A stretch of 64,000 nt of DNA from a virus. The notes beneath the pieces were generated by a model, which was not told the origin of the DNA, did no database searches, and saw nothing but the letters and a program-made list of their open reading frames with translations. Positions 39,425 through 49,207 of the stretch are shown here, piece by piece. How positions within the stretch are numbered: the stretch's first letter is position 1; each line of letters starts with the position of its first letter. Both the position numbers and the translations under genes were made by a program. The DNA lies in the IMG/VR virus record IMGVR_UViG_3300020186_000013, positions 144,146 through 208,145 of that record. The stretch is one strand, 5' to 3'.

Positions 39425-39978
39425 TAGTTAGTGACCTCCTGAACCAGCAAGGCTGCGTGCTCCTCAAGCGGTGCACCCGTGACCGGTCGAATCTGTCCGG
39501 TGTTCGCAGACACCTTCCACTGGATCTTGACGGTGTGACTACCGGCCGAGACGCTTGGGATGCGAAGCACCATGGCCCCGGAATCGGCGATGCTCGCCCC
39601 AGGCGGGCGGACCATGGCCCCCATGTACGACGTGCCGTCAAACAGGACACTGAAGCTGATCGCCCGGTTAGCACTTGAGTTGCTGGCACTGAACGTGAAC
39701 CAGATCAACAGGTCGCAGGCACCTGTGGTGAGCGTAAGGGTCACGCCGGTCAGGTCCGTGAACGTCGTCGACGTCGTCGTGGTGTCTGACGTTATCCGAA
39801 CGAACGCGGTCTGTATCGCGAGACTGAGGTTGCCGCCGTACTGCTGCCACTTGGAGTTGACGGCGTCGTAAACGTACGTCTTCCCGGTAGCCGAGTCGTG
39901 GTACGTCTGGCCCCCGACCGGTGAACCGGGGGCAGACGTACGCGACACCTCGTTGGTCGTACCGAGTTGCTTCGGCAT
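39424..39978 (-). CDS. Tail-fibre-associated protein
   Basis: 184 aa. Residues 16-49 (APGSPVGGQTYHDSATGKTY, then KWQQYGG) match a module repeated at the start of the adjacent fibre (APGSPVVGQIYYDTVLGYF). The rest is a beta-sandwich-like domain (SVLFDGTSYMGAMV, SAGSHTVKIQWKVSA), typical of receptor-binding or jelly-roll heads. Likely a short fibre or fibre tip. Confidence 0.7.
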   Translation of the reverse strand: MPKQLGTTNEVSRTSAPGSPVGGQTYHDSATGKTYVYDAVNSKWQQYGGNLSLAIQTAFVRITSDTTTTSTTFTDLTGVTLTLTTGACDLLIWFTFSASNSSANRAISFSVLFDGTSYMGAMVRPPGASIADSGAMVLRIPSVSAGSHTVKIQWKVSANTGQIRPVTGAPLEEHAALLVQEVTN

Positions 39979-39991
39979 CTCTCACCCCCGG

Positions 39992-41269
39992 TTAGCCGAT
40001 CACAACAACGCGGTACTGGTTGGTCGTCGGTGCCACGGCGAACGTGACGTCGACGTTGTTGGCGTCCGTCACGACCCAGTCGGTGATCACGCCCGCACCG
40101 CCCGACACCGTGAACACCTGCACGATCACGTCCGTGGTGCCCAGTGCGTGGTTGACGGTGATCGTCGTGAGTGAGCCGTTGCCCACGCTGGCGGCGAACT
40201 TACCCGTGGCACCGAGGTTCGTGCGGGCACCGGCAGCCGTACCCGAGCCCGTGCCACCCCGAGTAACAGCGAGGTTGGCCTCACTCGACAGCGTGCCCGA
40301 GCCGTTGTTGATGACGACGTGGTCGGCCGTACCGTTGGCGATCTTGGTCCGAGCGATGGCTGCGGCCGTGGCGACCTCGGCGTTGGTCACGCCGAGGGCC
40401 TTGATGGAGAACGTGTTGCCCGTCAGCGTCAGCGAGACCTCGTCCGCGACGTAGGACGTGCCGGACGAGAACGTGATGAAGGTCAGCCCGTCCGTGCCCA
40501 CCACCGCCGAGCCGGTGTCGTTGGTGCAGACGAACGCCTTGTCGGCGTTGACCGTGCCCTTCTGGACCCAGAACGCGACCGACGCGGCGTCCGAGCCCGT
40601 GGGGAGGTCCGTCGCACGGGTCCAGGCACCCGCAGCGGCGACGTAGACGCCATCCTGCGACCCGGTCGACTGGCCGGTCGCCGCAACCCGCTCACCCGCC
40701 GAGACCGTGTAGCCGTCGATCGTGAGCAGGCCCGTGAGGGCGATGTTGGTCGTGGCGATGACGACGACGGGCTGGAGCCACTTGGTGCCGTTGATCAGGT
40801 TGTCGACATAGCTCTTGGTGACCGCGTCCGTGGCGTTGGTCACCGTGCCCGAGAGCGTCACACCCGACGAGCTGCCCGAGCCCGCGAAGGTGCCAATGCC
40901 CGCCGCGAAGTTGCCCGAACCGTCCCGGAGCACGATCGTCGAGGCCGTGTTCAAGGCGGTGGCGGCTGCGAGCTTGGTGAAGTCCGAGGACGACATGTAG
41001 CCGTTCTGGGAACCACTCGAAGCCTGCACCGTCAGGATCGGGGCGAGTGACGTGCCCGAGTTGGTGATCGGGGCCGTGACCGAGGTGCCCGTCGCCCAGA
41101 TGTCGTCGAGGCGGACCCAGCGGGAGCTGTTCCACAGGCGGAAGTAGCCGAGCACTGTGTCGTAGTAGATCTGGCCGACCACCGGCGAGCCGGGGGCCGA
41201 GGCCAGGTTCTGGACGCGAGCGTTTTGCAGCTCGTTCTGGTTCAGGTTGATGTTGTTGAGGAACAGCAT
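39992..41269 (-). CDS. Tail fibre protein
   Basis: 425 aa. INLNQNELQNARVQNLASAP opens an attachment-type N-terminus, followed by the APGSPVVGQIYYD module. The body is Ser/Thr/Gly/Ala-rich (SGTSLAPILTVQASSGSQNG, TRGGTGSGTAAGARTNLGAT). The end is a tip-like domain (ITVNHALGTTDVIVQVFTVS) close to the widespread fibre C-terminus that binds host surfaces. Probably trimeric, and the main adsorption fibre seen in this window. Confidence 0.85.
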   Translation of the reverse strand: MLFLNNINLNQNELQNARVQNLASAPGSPVVGQIYYDTVLGYFRLWNSSRWVRLDDIWATGTSVTAPITNSGTSLAPILTVQASSGSQNGYMSSSDFTKLAAATALNTASTIVLRDGSGNFAAGIGTFAGSGSSSGVTLSGTVTNATDAVTKSYVDNLINGTKWLQPVVVIATTNIALTGLLTIDGYTVSAGERVAATGQSTGSQDGVYVAAAGAWTRATDLPTGSDAASVAFWVQKGTVNADKAFVCTNDTGSAVVGTDGLTFITFSSGTSYVADEVSLTLTGNTFSIKALGVTNAEVATAAAIARTKIANGTADHVVINNGSGTLSSEANLAVTRGGTGSGTAAGARTNLGATGKFAASVGNGSLTTITVNHALGTTDVIVQVFTVSGGAGVITDWVVTDANNVDVTFAVAPTTNQYRVVVIG

Positions 41270-41296
41270 GCGAAAAGCCTCCGTGCTTTCGAGAAG

Positions 41297-41644
41297 TTAG
41301 TTGATGTAAGCCTTACCACCGAACGCCGCCGAGAACGTCACCGTGAGCTGGGCGTTGCTCACGTACCGCACCTCCCCGAAGACGAGCGTCCCGGCACTGT
41401 CGACGACGGAGACGGATGGGAATCTACCCAAATTGTGGTTCACGGTCCATACCGCCGCCGGGACGGCCTGCGTGTGGATGTACGAGACGTTGCCCCCGCC
41501 GCCACTCGCAACCAACGCGATCAGGTTGGCCAGGTTGAGCTGCGACGCATCGCCGTCGCCGGGCCTGTCCGTAGCGATGGAGACCTGCGTCGTATCGACG
41601 GTGTTGACATCGGGTAGGTCGCGGATTCGCGTCGCCTTGGCCAT
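41297..41644 (-). CDS. Small fibre-tip protein
   Basis: 115 aa. The C-terminal 65 residues (SYIHTQAVPAAVWTVNHNLG, FPSVSVVDSAGTLVFGEVRY) match the 'W.i.HnLgr.P.v.v.ds.G..v.g.v.y' tip domain common in phage fibres. The N-terminus (RIRDLPDVNTVDTTQVSIAT) resembles attachment domains. It may be a minor fibre or a cap of the neighbouring one. Confidence 0.7.
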   Translation of the reverse strand: MAKATRIRDLPDVNTVDTTQVSIATDRPGDGDASQLNLANLIALVASGGGGNVSYIHTQAVPAAVWTVNHNLGRFPSVSVVDSAGTLVFGEVRYVSNAQLTVTFSAAFGGKAYIN

Positions 41645-41656
41645 TTCGTCCCTCGG

Positions 41657-44600
41657 TTAGGAGTGGCCCTCGCCCGTCAGACCCTGAGCGGCTTGACGGG
41701 CTTTGTTAGTCTGGTGATGGAGTTCATCGCGTGCGGGTGCTTGACCGCCAGTGAGCTTGTTCCAAGCGTCGGAGATGGCTCCGGGGTTCTGCTGGATGCG
41801 GGGATAAGCCGCCAAGCCCGCACCACCCGCCATTATCAGCGGGTTACCAGTCAGCATCCCGAGCCCGCCGAGACCCATACCGCCCAACGCCATTCCCCGC
41901 TGCCCGCCCGTCATGTTCTCGGTGTCGTACCCCAGAGCTTTCAAGAACGGGTTACCGACGTTACCCACCCGCTGGCCGATCTGGTACCGGATCTCCTGGG
42001 TCGGGTCGAACTGGCCCTCCTCGTTGAGGAAGCCACGCTCGTGCATGTACTTGTCCGCGTCCCGTGCTATGTTCGCCTGCAACGTCGGGTAGTCCTGCTC
42101 GATGAAGGTCTTCTTCAGGTCGTTGATCTTGTTGTCGACGTCGCCGGCGACCTGGTCATGCAGAGAACCATAGGCCGTTCCGCCCAAAGCAGCAGCCCCC
42201 GTCCCGAGCGTCAACCCCTGCCCCGCCCGGAAGCCGAGCTTCCTGGCCCCGGACAAACCGGCGGCACCGCTCTGGTATGCACCTTTGCCCCACAGGAAGT
42301 GCCCGGCACGACTAAACGGGTCCATGACGCCCTGACCCATCCGCGTCATCGCGTTCGACGGAGCCTCCAGGGCGGTCGTGACACCCCGACTCAGCATGCT
42401 AGGTTCCACGGGCGTCGTCCCCGCCGCTCGTGCCGCTGCGTTCGTCCGAACCAAAGACGAGTTGCGTGCAGCAGCGACGTTGCCCCCCAGGCCAGTCATC
42501 AAACCGGCTCGACTCAGGCGACGGCTCCACTTCTCAGGGTCGTTCGGGTCACCGTTACCTGTCATGTCGCCGAGCTGGTCCATGCCGAACCCGATATTGG
42601 TCCCGGCAAACGACTGAGCCAACGGACGCCACAGCGTCTGACCCGTCGCCGAGTTGCGGAATCCTCGGTTGCCCATCAACGCACCGCCGGCAATGCCCAG
42701 CGGATTGATCCTCCAACTTCGCCAGCCGCCCTCGGGTTGGCCAGTGGCCGGGTCAATCCCCGGACTACCAAGGGTGAAACTACCCTCCCCGCCGCCCATC
42801 GCGTTGGCCGTCATGTTGCCTTGCAAGCCACCGAAGGTCATCTGCATGCCACTACCGGACATGTTCGCCCGCGTTCGACCGGCGGCAGTCGCCGCACGGG
42901 GGAGCGTGGCAGCCTCGGTGATGTTGAGACCCGAGTTGTCTTTACCGTGTGTTGCCGGACGCGGAGACACGATCTTCGGACCCATACCCGGCGTCGGAGC
43001 ACCCCGTGTGCCGGTCCGCATCAAGGGCTTGGTCGACGACGCACCAGGACGGACCAGTCCGCCCAGCCACTTCGCACCCGACACCAGGGTCTCCTTGCTG
43101 GGCCAGACGGCGTCCTTCTCGAACGCCTGCTTCTGCCCGAACATGCTGCCTAGGCCCTGGGCCATCTGCTGCCCGCCCATCATCGACCAACCCGACGGGG
43201 CGTACTGCGACGCCAGCTGCTGAGCCGACCCGGCAGCCTGCTCATTGGCCACCTCGGACGTTGCCTTCATCGACTTCGGACCGGTGATGGACATCGGCGG
43301 CGGGGCCAGCGACGCCGCCCCGGTATTCTTGTTGACGCTGACCTCACCCATCCCCTGCGGGTGTGTCGCCTGAGCCACCTGGGTCTTCTGACTCACCTGA
43401 TTCTTGCCCGTCGGCAGCGTACCGGGGGACGGAGCGGTCGGTGCGGTCTTGGGCTTCTCCTGCTTGCCGCCCACCATCTTGTCGAAGCTGTCGAGGAACG
43501 CGAGCTTCTTGAGGCCGGCAGCAAGCTCAGCGTGCACCTGAAGGCCGTAGTTGGTCCCGACCCGGTCCACGGCGGACTTGATCTGCGACAGACCGAGGCC
43601 CTTCTGACGACAGTGGTCAAAGAACGACTCGGCGAACGGCGTCATGTCCATGCCGCCTTTGTCGAACCCAGGTAGTCGCGGCCCGGTGTACGGGACCGGA
43701 GGAACAGGTTGTTGCTGCCCGAAGTTGGCAGGCAGACGCGACCCGGTGTACGGGACCGGAGGAACAGGTTGTTGCTGCCCGAAGTTGGCAGGCAGACGCG
43801 ACCCGGTATACGCCGGCACAACGTGCTGTGGCACCGGCTTAGCCTGGGGCATCGGCTGGGCCTGCGGTTGTGGCTGGGCCTGCGGTTGTGGCTGCTGGGC
43901 GGCGTTGGTGACCGGTGCCGCTAACTGCGGAGCAATGTTGCCGACGACGCCAGCCGTTTCAGATGGAGGGGCTTGCGTGGGATCGGCCAGAGCGTTCTGA
44001 ATTTGGCTAGAAAGTTGCCCGCCCAGGGTGAACTTGTTGACGTATCCGAGCCCACGGTATAAGGGGTACTTCTCTTCGTTCTGCTGAGCGTTGTACGCGG
44101 CATTGCCGATCGCGTACGGCAATTTGTTGCTCACATCATCAATGTTGGTCGGGTTCGACTTCGCCAGGGCCATCGCCCCACCAGCCCCCAAAAGTCCAGC
44201 ACCGGTAACACCCGCAGCCTGGGTCACTCCACCCATGGTCTTGTCGAAGCCCTTGAGACCATACCCGACAGCCTGTTGCCCTCGACCGAGAACGGCCCGC
44301 CCGCCACCCTGAGCCACGTTCGCGGCACCACGGGTAAGCATGCTGTTCTGGATCGGCTGAGTGAACGGCCGAGTCAGGGGCGTCGACAGGGTGTTCTTTA
44401 CGGTCTTGACGGCCTGCACAAGCGGGTGAGCCAAGCGGTTGGTGTCGAGAGCGTGGACGCCTCGGCTCAACATCGACACACCAGGGACGCCATCCATCAT
44501 GCCCGGCAACTGGTGGGTCTGGGCCAACTGCTCCTTGGTCGCCCCCGCCGCAACCCGAGACTGCATATCGGCCCGGTTCATGAGAGGCTTGACAGTCCGG

Positions 44601-46924
44601 GAGTCGAACAGCTTGGTGCCTTGGAGCTTGCCGCCCTGGCCGTAGCCGCCCATGGTCTTGGCAAACCCGGCTGCCCCGCGTCCCATTAAGCCGCCAACAC
44701 CACGAACAAGGGCACCAAAGTACGCTCGTTTCTCAAGGTCCTTCCGCTGACAGTGGTCGAAGAACGCTTTAGCGGCTGGAGTCATATCACTTCCCCCCTT
44801 GGCGAGTCCCGGCACTGTCGGCACGTGTGGTCGGATGAACCCAGGAACTTCCTGTCGGGCCGCGTCCTGTTGCTGTTGAAGCCGCTGCACCGCCCCTTGG
44901 CGAGCGTCGTCGATCGCCTTGTTGCCTGCTTGCTGCACGGAGTCGGCAGTCTCGTTGCCTACCTGTCGAGCGGAATTGGCCCACGCCTGCCCGCTCGTCG
45001 TGCGACCTAGCATTTGGTTGATGATCACCTGCTTGGCCACGGACTGCTTGGCCGCTTCTTGTTGCTGCCGAATACGCTGCATCGCTTCCTGCCGAGCAGT
45101 GTCGAGAGCCTCGCCACCCGCCTGCTGTGCGGACGAGGCCAGCGTCTGTACGCTCTTCTGAGCTATCCTCCCCTGTTCCTGGGCCATCAGCCGAGACGCC
45201 TCCTGGGCCGACATCCCTCCGCTCACCCTCTGAGCCCACGCCTTCGCAGCCGGGTGCGACATAGCCCCAGCAGCTTCCGGCGACTCGGCCACAGCCTTGA
45301 GGTTGAATTTCGGCTGAGCCGCAGCCAAACGAGGGTACAGGTTGGCTGCGGCGGTCATCTTGGCCGCGTCTTGCGGCGACTTCCAGGTCGACCAATTCAG
45401 CATGTCGGACACGGCGGGCACGTCGAGGGCACCCTGCACCCTGTTGCTTTTCATCGCAGCAGCCACCAGCGGCTCAGCCCTGGCGGCGTTGTTGTCCCCG
45501 ATCGCGTTGCCGAGGTGCGTGCGAACCGAGCGGTTCTGGAGCTCCTGCAACGCCTCGGGCGGGTAGTATTCGTGGCCGGTCCTCGTCGGCAGGCCGTGCT
45601 CATGGAACTGATTCTTCGAGAACGTCTGCGATCGGGCGATCGGGCTAACAGCCCGGAGCAGCCGCTGGCCCGTCGGGCTGTTGACGTTGGCCTCATAGTT
45701 CTGCTGGAGGGCTGGCAGCCGCTTGCGGACTTCCTCCTCCATGATCTGCTCGGTCGGGGCCGGCGTATAGTCGGCAAGGTTGCGGATCACCCCCTGCATG
45801 ATGTTGCCGCCCGCCGTGAAGTTGCCGATCCGCTTCATCACGTTGTTGACCGGGTTCTCGTTCGCCTGCACCATGCTGTTGTGGGCGGCGTTGCCGACGG
45901 TATACGGGAAGTTCCGCTTCCCCGCAGCCCGACCAACCTCGGCAATGTCGGACTTGTCCGTCAAGCTGTCCCATATCGCGGGGAGCGGATTGTCCCGTAA
46001 CTTGGCAATCTCGCCGTTCGGGTCCACCGTGTTGTACGGGTCAACGGCTCTCGTGAACCTCTGGAGGTTGTTAGCCGGGGCGTGCCACAAGGCATTCACC
46101 CCGCTGCCGAGGGCCACGCCCGCACCACCGAAGCCGACGATCTTGGTCGCAGCCCCGAGAGCCTTGTCGGCCCCCATGAGACCGTACCCGCCCGCCTGCT
46201 GTGCCCGACCCAGGATCGCCTTGCCTCCACCCTGGGCCACGTTCGTAGCACCACGGGCGAGCAGATTGTTCTGGATCGGGGTCGTGAGTGGGCGAGTTAA
46301 GGGCGTACCCAGCAGGTTCTTGGTCACGTTGGCCGCGTGCATGAACGGGTGCGTGAACCGGTTGCGGTCGAGGTAATTGAGAGCCTTGTTGGTCACCCCA
46401 ACACCAGGGATGCGGGACCAATTGCCTGGTAGCTCATGGGTCGCAGCGAGTTGCTCGCGAGTCTGCCCCGCCGCCAAGCGGGCGTTCATCCCCGGTCGAC
46501 GCAGGAACGGCTTCACCGTCGTCGAGTTGAACATGGTCTCGCCACGGAGGTTGCCCCCCTGACCAAAACCAGCGAGGTCCCGCACGTACGCCTTGCCGCC
46601 GTGGACCTGGGCGTCGCCCACGGCCTTCGCACCCGACCGGGCCACCTGGTTGACCTTGTCCGCCGCCTGGAAGGGTGCCTTCACCACGGCCTTGGTGCCC
46701 TGCCCGAACATCCGGGCCGCAGGACGGCCAATGCCGTTGAACAGGCCCACAGCACCACGGCCAAGGGCACCGAAGACGGCCTCCTTCTCCAGCCCCTCAT
46801 TCAGCTCGGCGTACACCTGCTCGCCGAAACGAAGGCCCACGCCGTCAACAGCCTCTTTGATCTGTTGCGGCGTGAGTCCCTTGTCACGGCAGCGGGCGAA
46901 GAATGCCTCGGCAAACGGCGTCAT
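41657..46924 (-). CDS. Giant three-module presumed virion protein
   Basis: 1755 aa from ATG 46924 (TGAGGA 6 nt upstream). Three modules each begin DMTPxAxxFFxxC: about residues 1-713, 714-1093 and 1094-1755. Modules 1 and 2 are clear duplicates (e.g. NVAQGGGKAILGRAQQAGGY and NVAQGGGRAVLGRGQQAVGY; TPLTRPLTTPIQNNLLARGA and TPLTRPFTQPIQNSMLTRGA), joined by PGLAKGGSDMTP and PGFDKGGMDMTP linkers. Gly/Ala-rich hydrophobic stretches, Gln/Ala-rich helices and a tandem Pro-rich segment (43681-43810) fill the rest. Size, composition and place near tail and portal genes suggest an inner-virion or ejected protein. SD-like AGGGGGGAA before the module-2 ATG (44785) hints at an internal start. Confidence 0.75.
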   Translation of the reverse strand: MTPFAEAFFARCRDKGLTPQQIKEAVDGVGLRFGEQVYAELNEGLEKEAVFGALGRGAVGLFNGIGRPAARMFGQGTKAVVKAPFQAADKVNQVARSGAKAVGDAQVHGGKAYVRDLAGFGQGGNLRGETMFNSTTVKPFLRRPGMNARLAAGQTREQLAATHELPGNWSRIPGVGVTNKALNYLDRNRFTHPFMHAANVTKNLLGTPLTRPLTTPIQNNLLARGATNVAQGGGKAILGRAQQAGGYGLMGADKALGAATKIVGFGGAGVALGSGVNALWHAPANNLQRFTRAVDPYNTVDPNGEIAKLRDNPLPAIWDSLTDKSDIAEVGRAAGKRNFPYTVGNAAHNSMVQANENPVNNVMKRIGNFTAGGNIMQGVIRNLADYTPAPTEQIMEEEVRKRLPALQQNYEANVNSPTGQRLLRAVSPIARSQTFSKNQFHEHGLPTRTGHEYYPPEALQELQNRSVRTHLGNAIGDNNAARAEPLVAAAMKSNRVQGALDVPAVSDMLNWSTWKSPQDAAKMTAAANLYPRLAAAQPKFNLKAVAESPEAAGAMSHPAAKAWAQRVSGGMSAQEASRLMAQEQGRIAQKSVQTLASSAQQAGGEALDTARQEAMQRIRQQQEAAKQSVAKQVIINQMLGRTTSGQAWANSARQVGNETADSVQQAGNKAIDDARQGAVQRLQQQQDAARQEVPGFIRPHVPTVPGLAKGGSDMTPAAKAFFDHCQRKDLEKRAYFGALVRGVGGLMGRGAAGFAKTMGGYGQGGKLQGTKLFDSRTVKPLMNRADMQSRVAAGATKEQLAQTHQLPGMMDGVPGVSMLSRGVHALDTNRLAHPLVQAVKTVKNTLSTPLTRPFTQPIQNSMLTRGAANVAQGGGRAVLGRGQQAVGYGLKGFDKTMGGVTQAAGVTGAGLLGAGGAMALAKSNPTNIDDVSNKLPYAIGNAAYNAQQNEEKYPLYRGLGYVNKFTLGGQLSSQIQNALADPTQAPPSETAGVVGNIAPQLAAPVTNAAQQPQPQAQPQPQAQPMPQAKPVPQHVVPAYTGSRLPANFGQQQPVPPVPYTGSRLPANFGQQQPVPPVPYTGPRLPGFDKGGMDMTPFAESFFDHCRQKGLGLSQIKSAVDRVGTNYGLQVHAELAAGLKKLAFLDSFDKMVGGKQEKPKTAPTAPSPGTLPTGKNQVSQKTQVAQATHPQGMGEVSVNKNTGAASLAPPPMSITGPKSMKATSEVANEQAAGSAQQLASQYAPSGWSMMGGQQMAQGLGSMFGQKQAFEKDAVWPSKETLVSGAKWLGGLVRPGASSTKPLMRTGTRGAPTPGMGPKIVSPRPATHGKDNSGLNITEAATLPRAATAAGRTRANMSGSGMQMTFGGLQGNMTANAMGGGEGSFTLGSPGIDPATGQPEGGWRSWRINPLGIAGGALMGNRGFRNSATGQTLWRPLAQSFAGTNIGFGMDQLGDMTGNGDPNDPEKWSRRLSRAGLMTGLGGNVAAARNSSLVRTNAAARAAGTTPVEPSMLSRGVTTALEAPSNAMTRMGQGVMDPFSRAGHFLWGKGAYQSGAAGLSGARKLGFRAGQGLTLGTGAAALGGTAYGSLHDQVAGDVDNKINDLKKTFIEQDYPTLQANIARDADKYMHERGFLNEEGQFDPTQEIRYQIGQRVGNVGNPFLKALGYDTENMTGGQRGMALGGMGLGGLGMLTGNPLIMAGGAGLAAYPRIQQNPGAISDAWNKLTGGQAPARDELHHQTNKARQAAQGLTGEGHS
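43681..43810. repeat. 60-bp tandem repeat in giant gene
   Basis: Two near-identical 60-bp units (43681-43740, 43741-43800) and a partial third encode PYTGSRLPANFGQQQPVPPV units. Identity at the DNA level suggests recent expansion. Confidence 0.8.
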
Positions 46925-46932
46925 GTCCGTCC

Positions 46933-49122
46933 TCACGCAAGTCGACTGAGTATCGCACCCTCGGCGATGAAGTTGGCGATGTCGAGGTCAACGGCGTCCT
47001 TCTCGGCCACGGGAGGGTCGTACGCGGCCTCGTCGGCACGGCGTCGCTTGGCGTCTATGGTCTTCTTGAACAGGCCCTCGTCGCCGCCGCAGGCGTACCA
47101 GTCGTCCATCCCCTCCTTGGAATGGAGGCCGTGCATCCCGCCCGCCATGATCCCGGCGGCACCCATGGTCGTGTCACGGTTGAGATCGTTGTTCACCACA
47201 GAGTCTGCGAGGTAGTCGTGCCTGTTGGCCCCCTTGGGAGACCGCCGCATGATCTCCTCCAGGTCCTCGTTGTTGGCCTTGCGGCTCAGGTACGCCAACG
47301 CACCCGTGATGCCCGCACCACCGAGACCGCCGATGGCTGCTCCCGTGCCGCCGCCAAGGTGAGCACCCAGGGCCGCACCGCCGAGACCGCCGAGGATGCC
47401 GGCACCAACGCCCTGCTTGGCCGGGGAGGCCATCATCTCGGGAATGGGCGTGGCATAGCTCTGGAAGATCTTGGGCAGCAGCCGGGACTTACCCTGGTCG
47501 ATCTGAGCCGTCTCGTCGGCGTCGAACTCCCGTGCGGACTTGTGCCGGCCCTTGAACGGGTTCGGCTCCTCCTTGGGCTTCTTCTTCAGGTAGTCGCCCA
47601 CTGAGGCCCACGCCTCCTGGCCCTGCATGTAGTGGTCGGGCTTGTGCTGGTACGACAGGTGCGTCCCCTCGCCCGTCGCCGTCACGGCCTTGCCCTTGTT
47701 GTCTTGGGCTGCGGACTTGAGCAGGAGCACGATCGCCCGGATGTCGAAGCTCCGCTTGTTAATCTCGTTGGCAGCGACGTCCTTGACGCCGGCCTGCTTG
47801 AGGATACCGGCCTCCTTGAGCAGCTGCCGGATCACGGTCACCCGGTCGGACGCCTGCTTCTTCTTGGCCAGGTGCTCTTCGACCTCACGGTCAGACTTCT
47901 CATCGGCCGACTCCATCTTGTCGCCAATGACAGGAGTCGCAGCGTGGTAACCCGCCACACCGCCGAGCCCGCCACCGGCAAGGCTGCCGAGGAACGTCGC
48001 AAGCGGCCCGCCACCCATGTGGTGCGACAGCAGGGCACCCGACGCTGAACCAAGACCAACACCGGCACCCGTGGAGATGCCACGGGCAGCACCGCGTGCG
48101 GCACCCATCGCCATCCGGCCCTTGGCGTGGCCGTAGCCTGCCCCGGCCACGCCACCGATACCGGCACCCTGCAATGCACCGCTGATGCCCGATCCCGCCG
48201 CGTAGCCGAGGGCCGCACCCAGGGGCATCTCGGCCTGCTTGTCTAGAATCTGGCTTTTAGATCCGCCGTCGGACGCCTCGGCCATCATGCCCATTCCCAT
48301 GCTGTCGTTCTTCAGGTCCTCCCGAGCGGCAGCCTGACCGACCGGACGACGGTTCTTCATGTTGAGCAGCCGCATCACGCCGTGGCGGATGTTCTGGCGG
48401 CGGTGCACCGGCGGCGGTGGCGGCGGGTCCTGCGGCGAGGTGCCAGGAACCGGCTGTCCGGGAGGCGGCTGGCCCGGTGCCACCGGCTGTCCGGGCATCG
48501 GGGGAGGCGGCATCGGTGGTTGGCCGGGGGGAGCACCCGGAGGGGGAGCCATGCCCGGAGGAGCACCCGGAGGGGGAGCCATGCCCGGAGGAGCACCCGG
48601 AGGGGGAGCCATGCCCGGAGGAGCACCAGGCGGCGGACCGGCCATCGGAGGACCAGCTGGAGGCGGTGCCAGGCCCGCAGCCTTTTTACTAAAAGCGGAT
48701 TTCTCGGCGAAAAGGGGTCGCCCGGTGTCGAGGGCCGTCCCAGGGTTCGTCGCCGTGGGTGGGTTAGGTCGGAGCGTGCGTACATTCCGGCTCTTGGCCT
48801 TGGAAGAACGCACCGGTCCCCCGTTGGGAACCGACTGAGCGGCCTTCATCTGACCCACAATCCGGGCCACCGCATCCCGAATGCCCTTTCCTGCCGCCCC
48901 GCTCGCCTGCTTCTGGGCCTGCTGGGCCGCAGCCTGAATGCCGCCGACCGTTGCGTTCGGTTGGGGGCGTGCGGCGATAGACTTGATGGGGTTGTTCTGG
49001 GCAGGCTTGCCCGCACCGGAGAGCATCTTGCTCAGGCCCATGCCCGGAAGACCGCCCATTCCCGACTGCTGCCCGCCGAGGACGATAGGACTCGGCTGAG
49101 CACCAAGAGCTTGCTTGTTCAC
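46933..49122 (-). CDS. Large Pro-rich and glycine-zipper presumed virion protein
   Basis: 729 aa, GTG 49122 with GGAGG 7 nt upstream. About residues 155-235 are Pro-rich with PPGAPPGMAP repeats. Two regions (about 305-400 and 570-620) are Gly/Ala-rich hydrophobic zippers (GALQGAGIGGVAGAGYGHAK, GGLGGAALGAHLGGGTGAAI). Lys-rich stretches lie between. It ends 8 nt before the giant protein's ATG. Composition resembles ejected or membrane-penetrating virion proteins; no family recognised. Confidence 0.7.
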   Translation of the reverse strand: MNKQALGAQPSPIVLGGQQSGMGGLPGMGLSKMLSGAGKPAQNNPIKSIAARPQPNATVGGIQAAAQQAQKQASGAAGKGIRDAVARIVGQMKAAQSVPNGGPVRSSKAKSRNVRTLRPNPPTATNPGTALDTGRPLFAEKSAFSKKAAGLAPPPAGPPMAGPPPGAPPGMAPPPGAPPGMAPPPGAPPGMAPPPGAPPGQPPMPPPPMPGQPVAPGQPPPGQPVPGTSPQDPPPPPPVHRRQNIRHGVMRLLNMKNRRPVGQAAAREDLKNDSMGMGMMAEASDGGSKSQILDKQAEMPLGAALGYAAGSGISGALQGAGIGGVAGAGYGHAKGRMAMGAARGAARGISTGAGVGLGSASGALLSHHMGGGPLATFLGSLAGGGLGGVAGYHAATPVIGDKMESADEKSDREVEEHLAKKKQASDRVTVIRQLLKEAGILKQAGVKDVAANEINKRSFDIRAIVLLLKSAAQDNKGKAVTATGEGTHLSYQHKPDHYMQGQEAWASVGDYLKKKPKEEPNPFKGRHKSAREFDADETAQIDQGKSRLLPKIFQSYATPIPEMMASPAKQGVGAGILGGLGGAALGAHLGGGTGAAIGGLGGAGITGALAYLSRKANNEDLEEIMRRSPKGANRHDYLADSVVNNDLNRDTTMGAAGIMAGGMHGLHSKEGMDDWYACGGDEGLFKKTIDAKRRRADEAAYDPPVAEKDAVDLDIANFIAEGAILSRLA
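48530..48630. repeat. 30-bp tandem repeat in Pro-rich gene
   Basis: Three 30-bp units (48541-48570, 48571-48600, 48601-48630, the last with one change) plus a partial one encode the PPGAPPGMAP repeats. Confidence 0.8.
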
Positions 49123-49155
49123 TGTTCGCCCTCCGTGGCGTGGTCTTTTTCTTAG

Positions 49156-49186
49156 CCGTCAGGCACAGGTGGATTGTACCTGACGG
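49156..49186 (-). other. Hairpin between genes
   Basis: CCGTCAGGCAC (49156-49166) pairs with GTACCTGACGG (49176-49186), 11 bp with one wobble, between 49208-49531 and the Pro-rich gene. The minus strand continues in A, not T, so terminator function is doubtful. Confidence 0.45.
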
Positions 49187-49207
49187 TGGTTTGGTGTGAC
49201 AGAGGGA

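Noticed and set aside
43681-43810. CRISPR-like array
   Set aside because: Units are contiguous 60-bp coding repeats without spacers; no cas genes in the window.
48530-48630. Iterons or a replication origin
   Set aside because: Repeats are in frame and encode Pro-rich peptide units.
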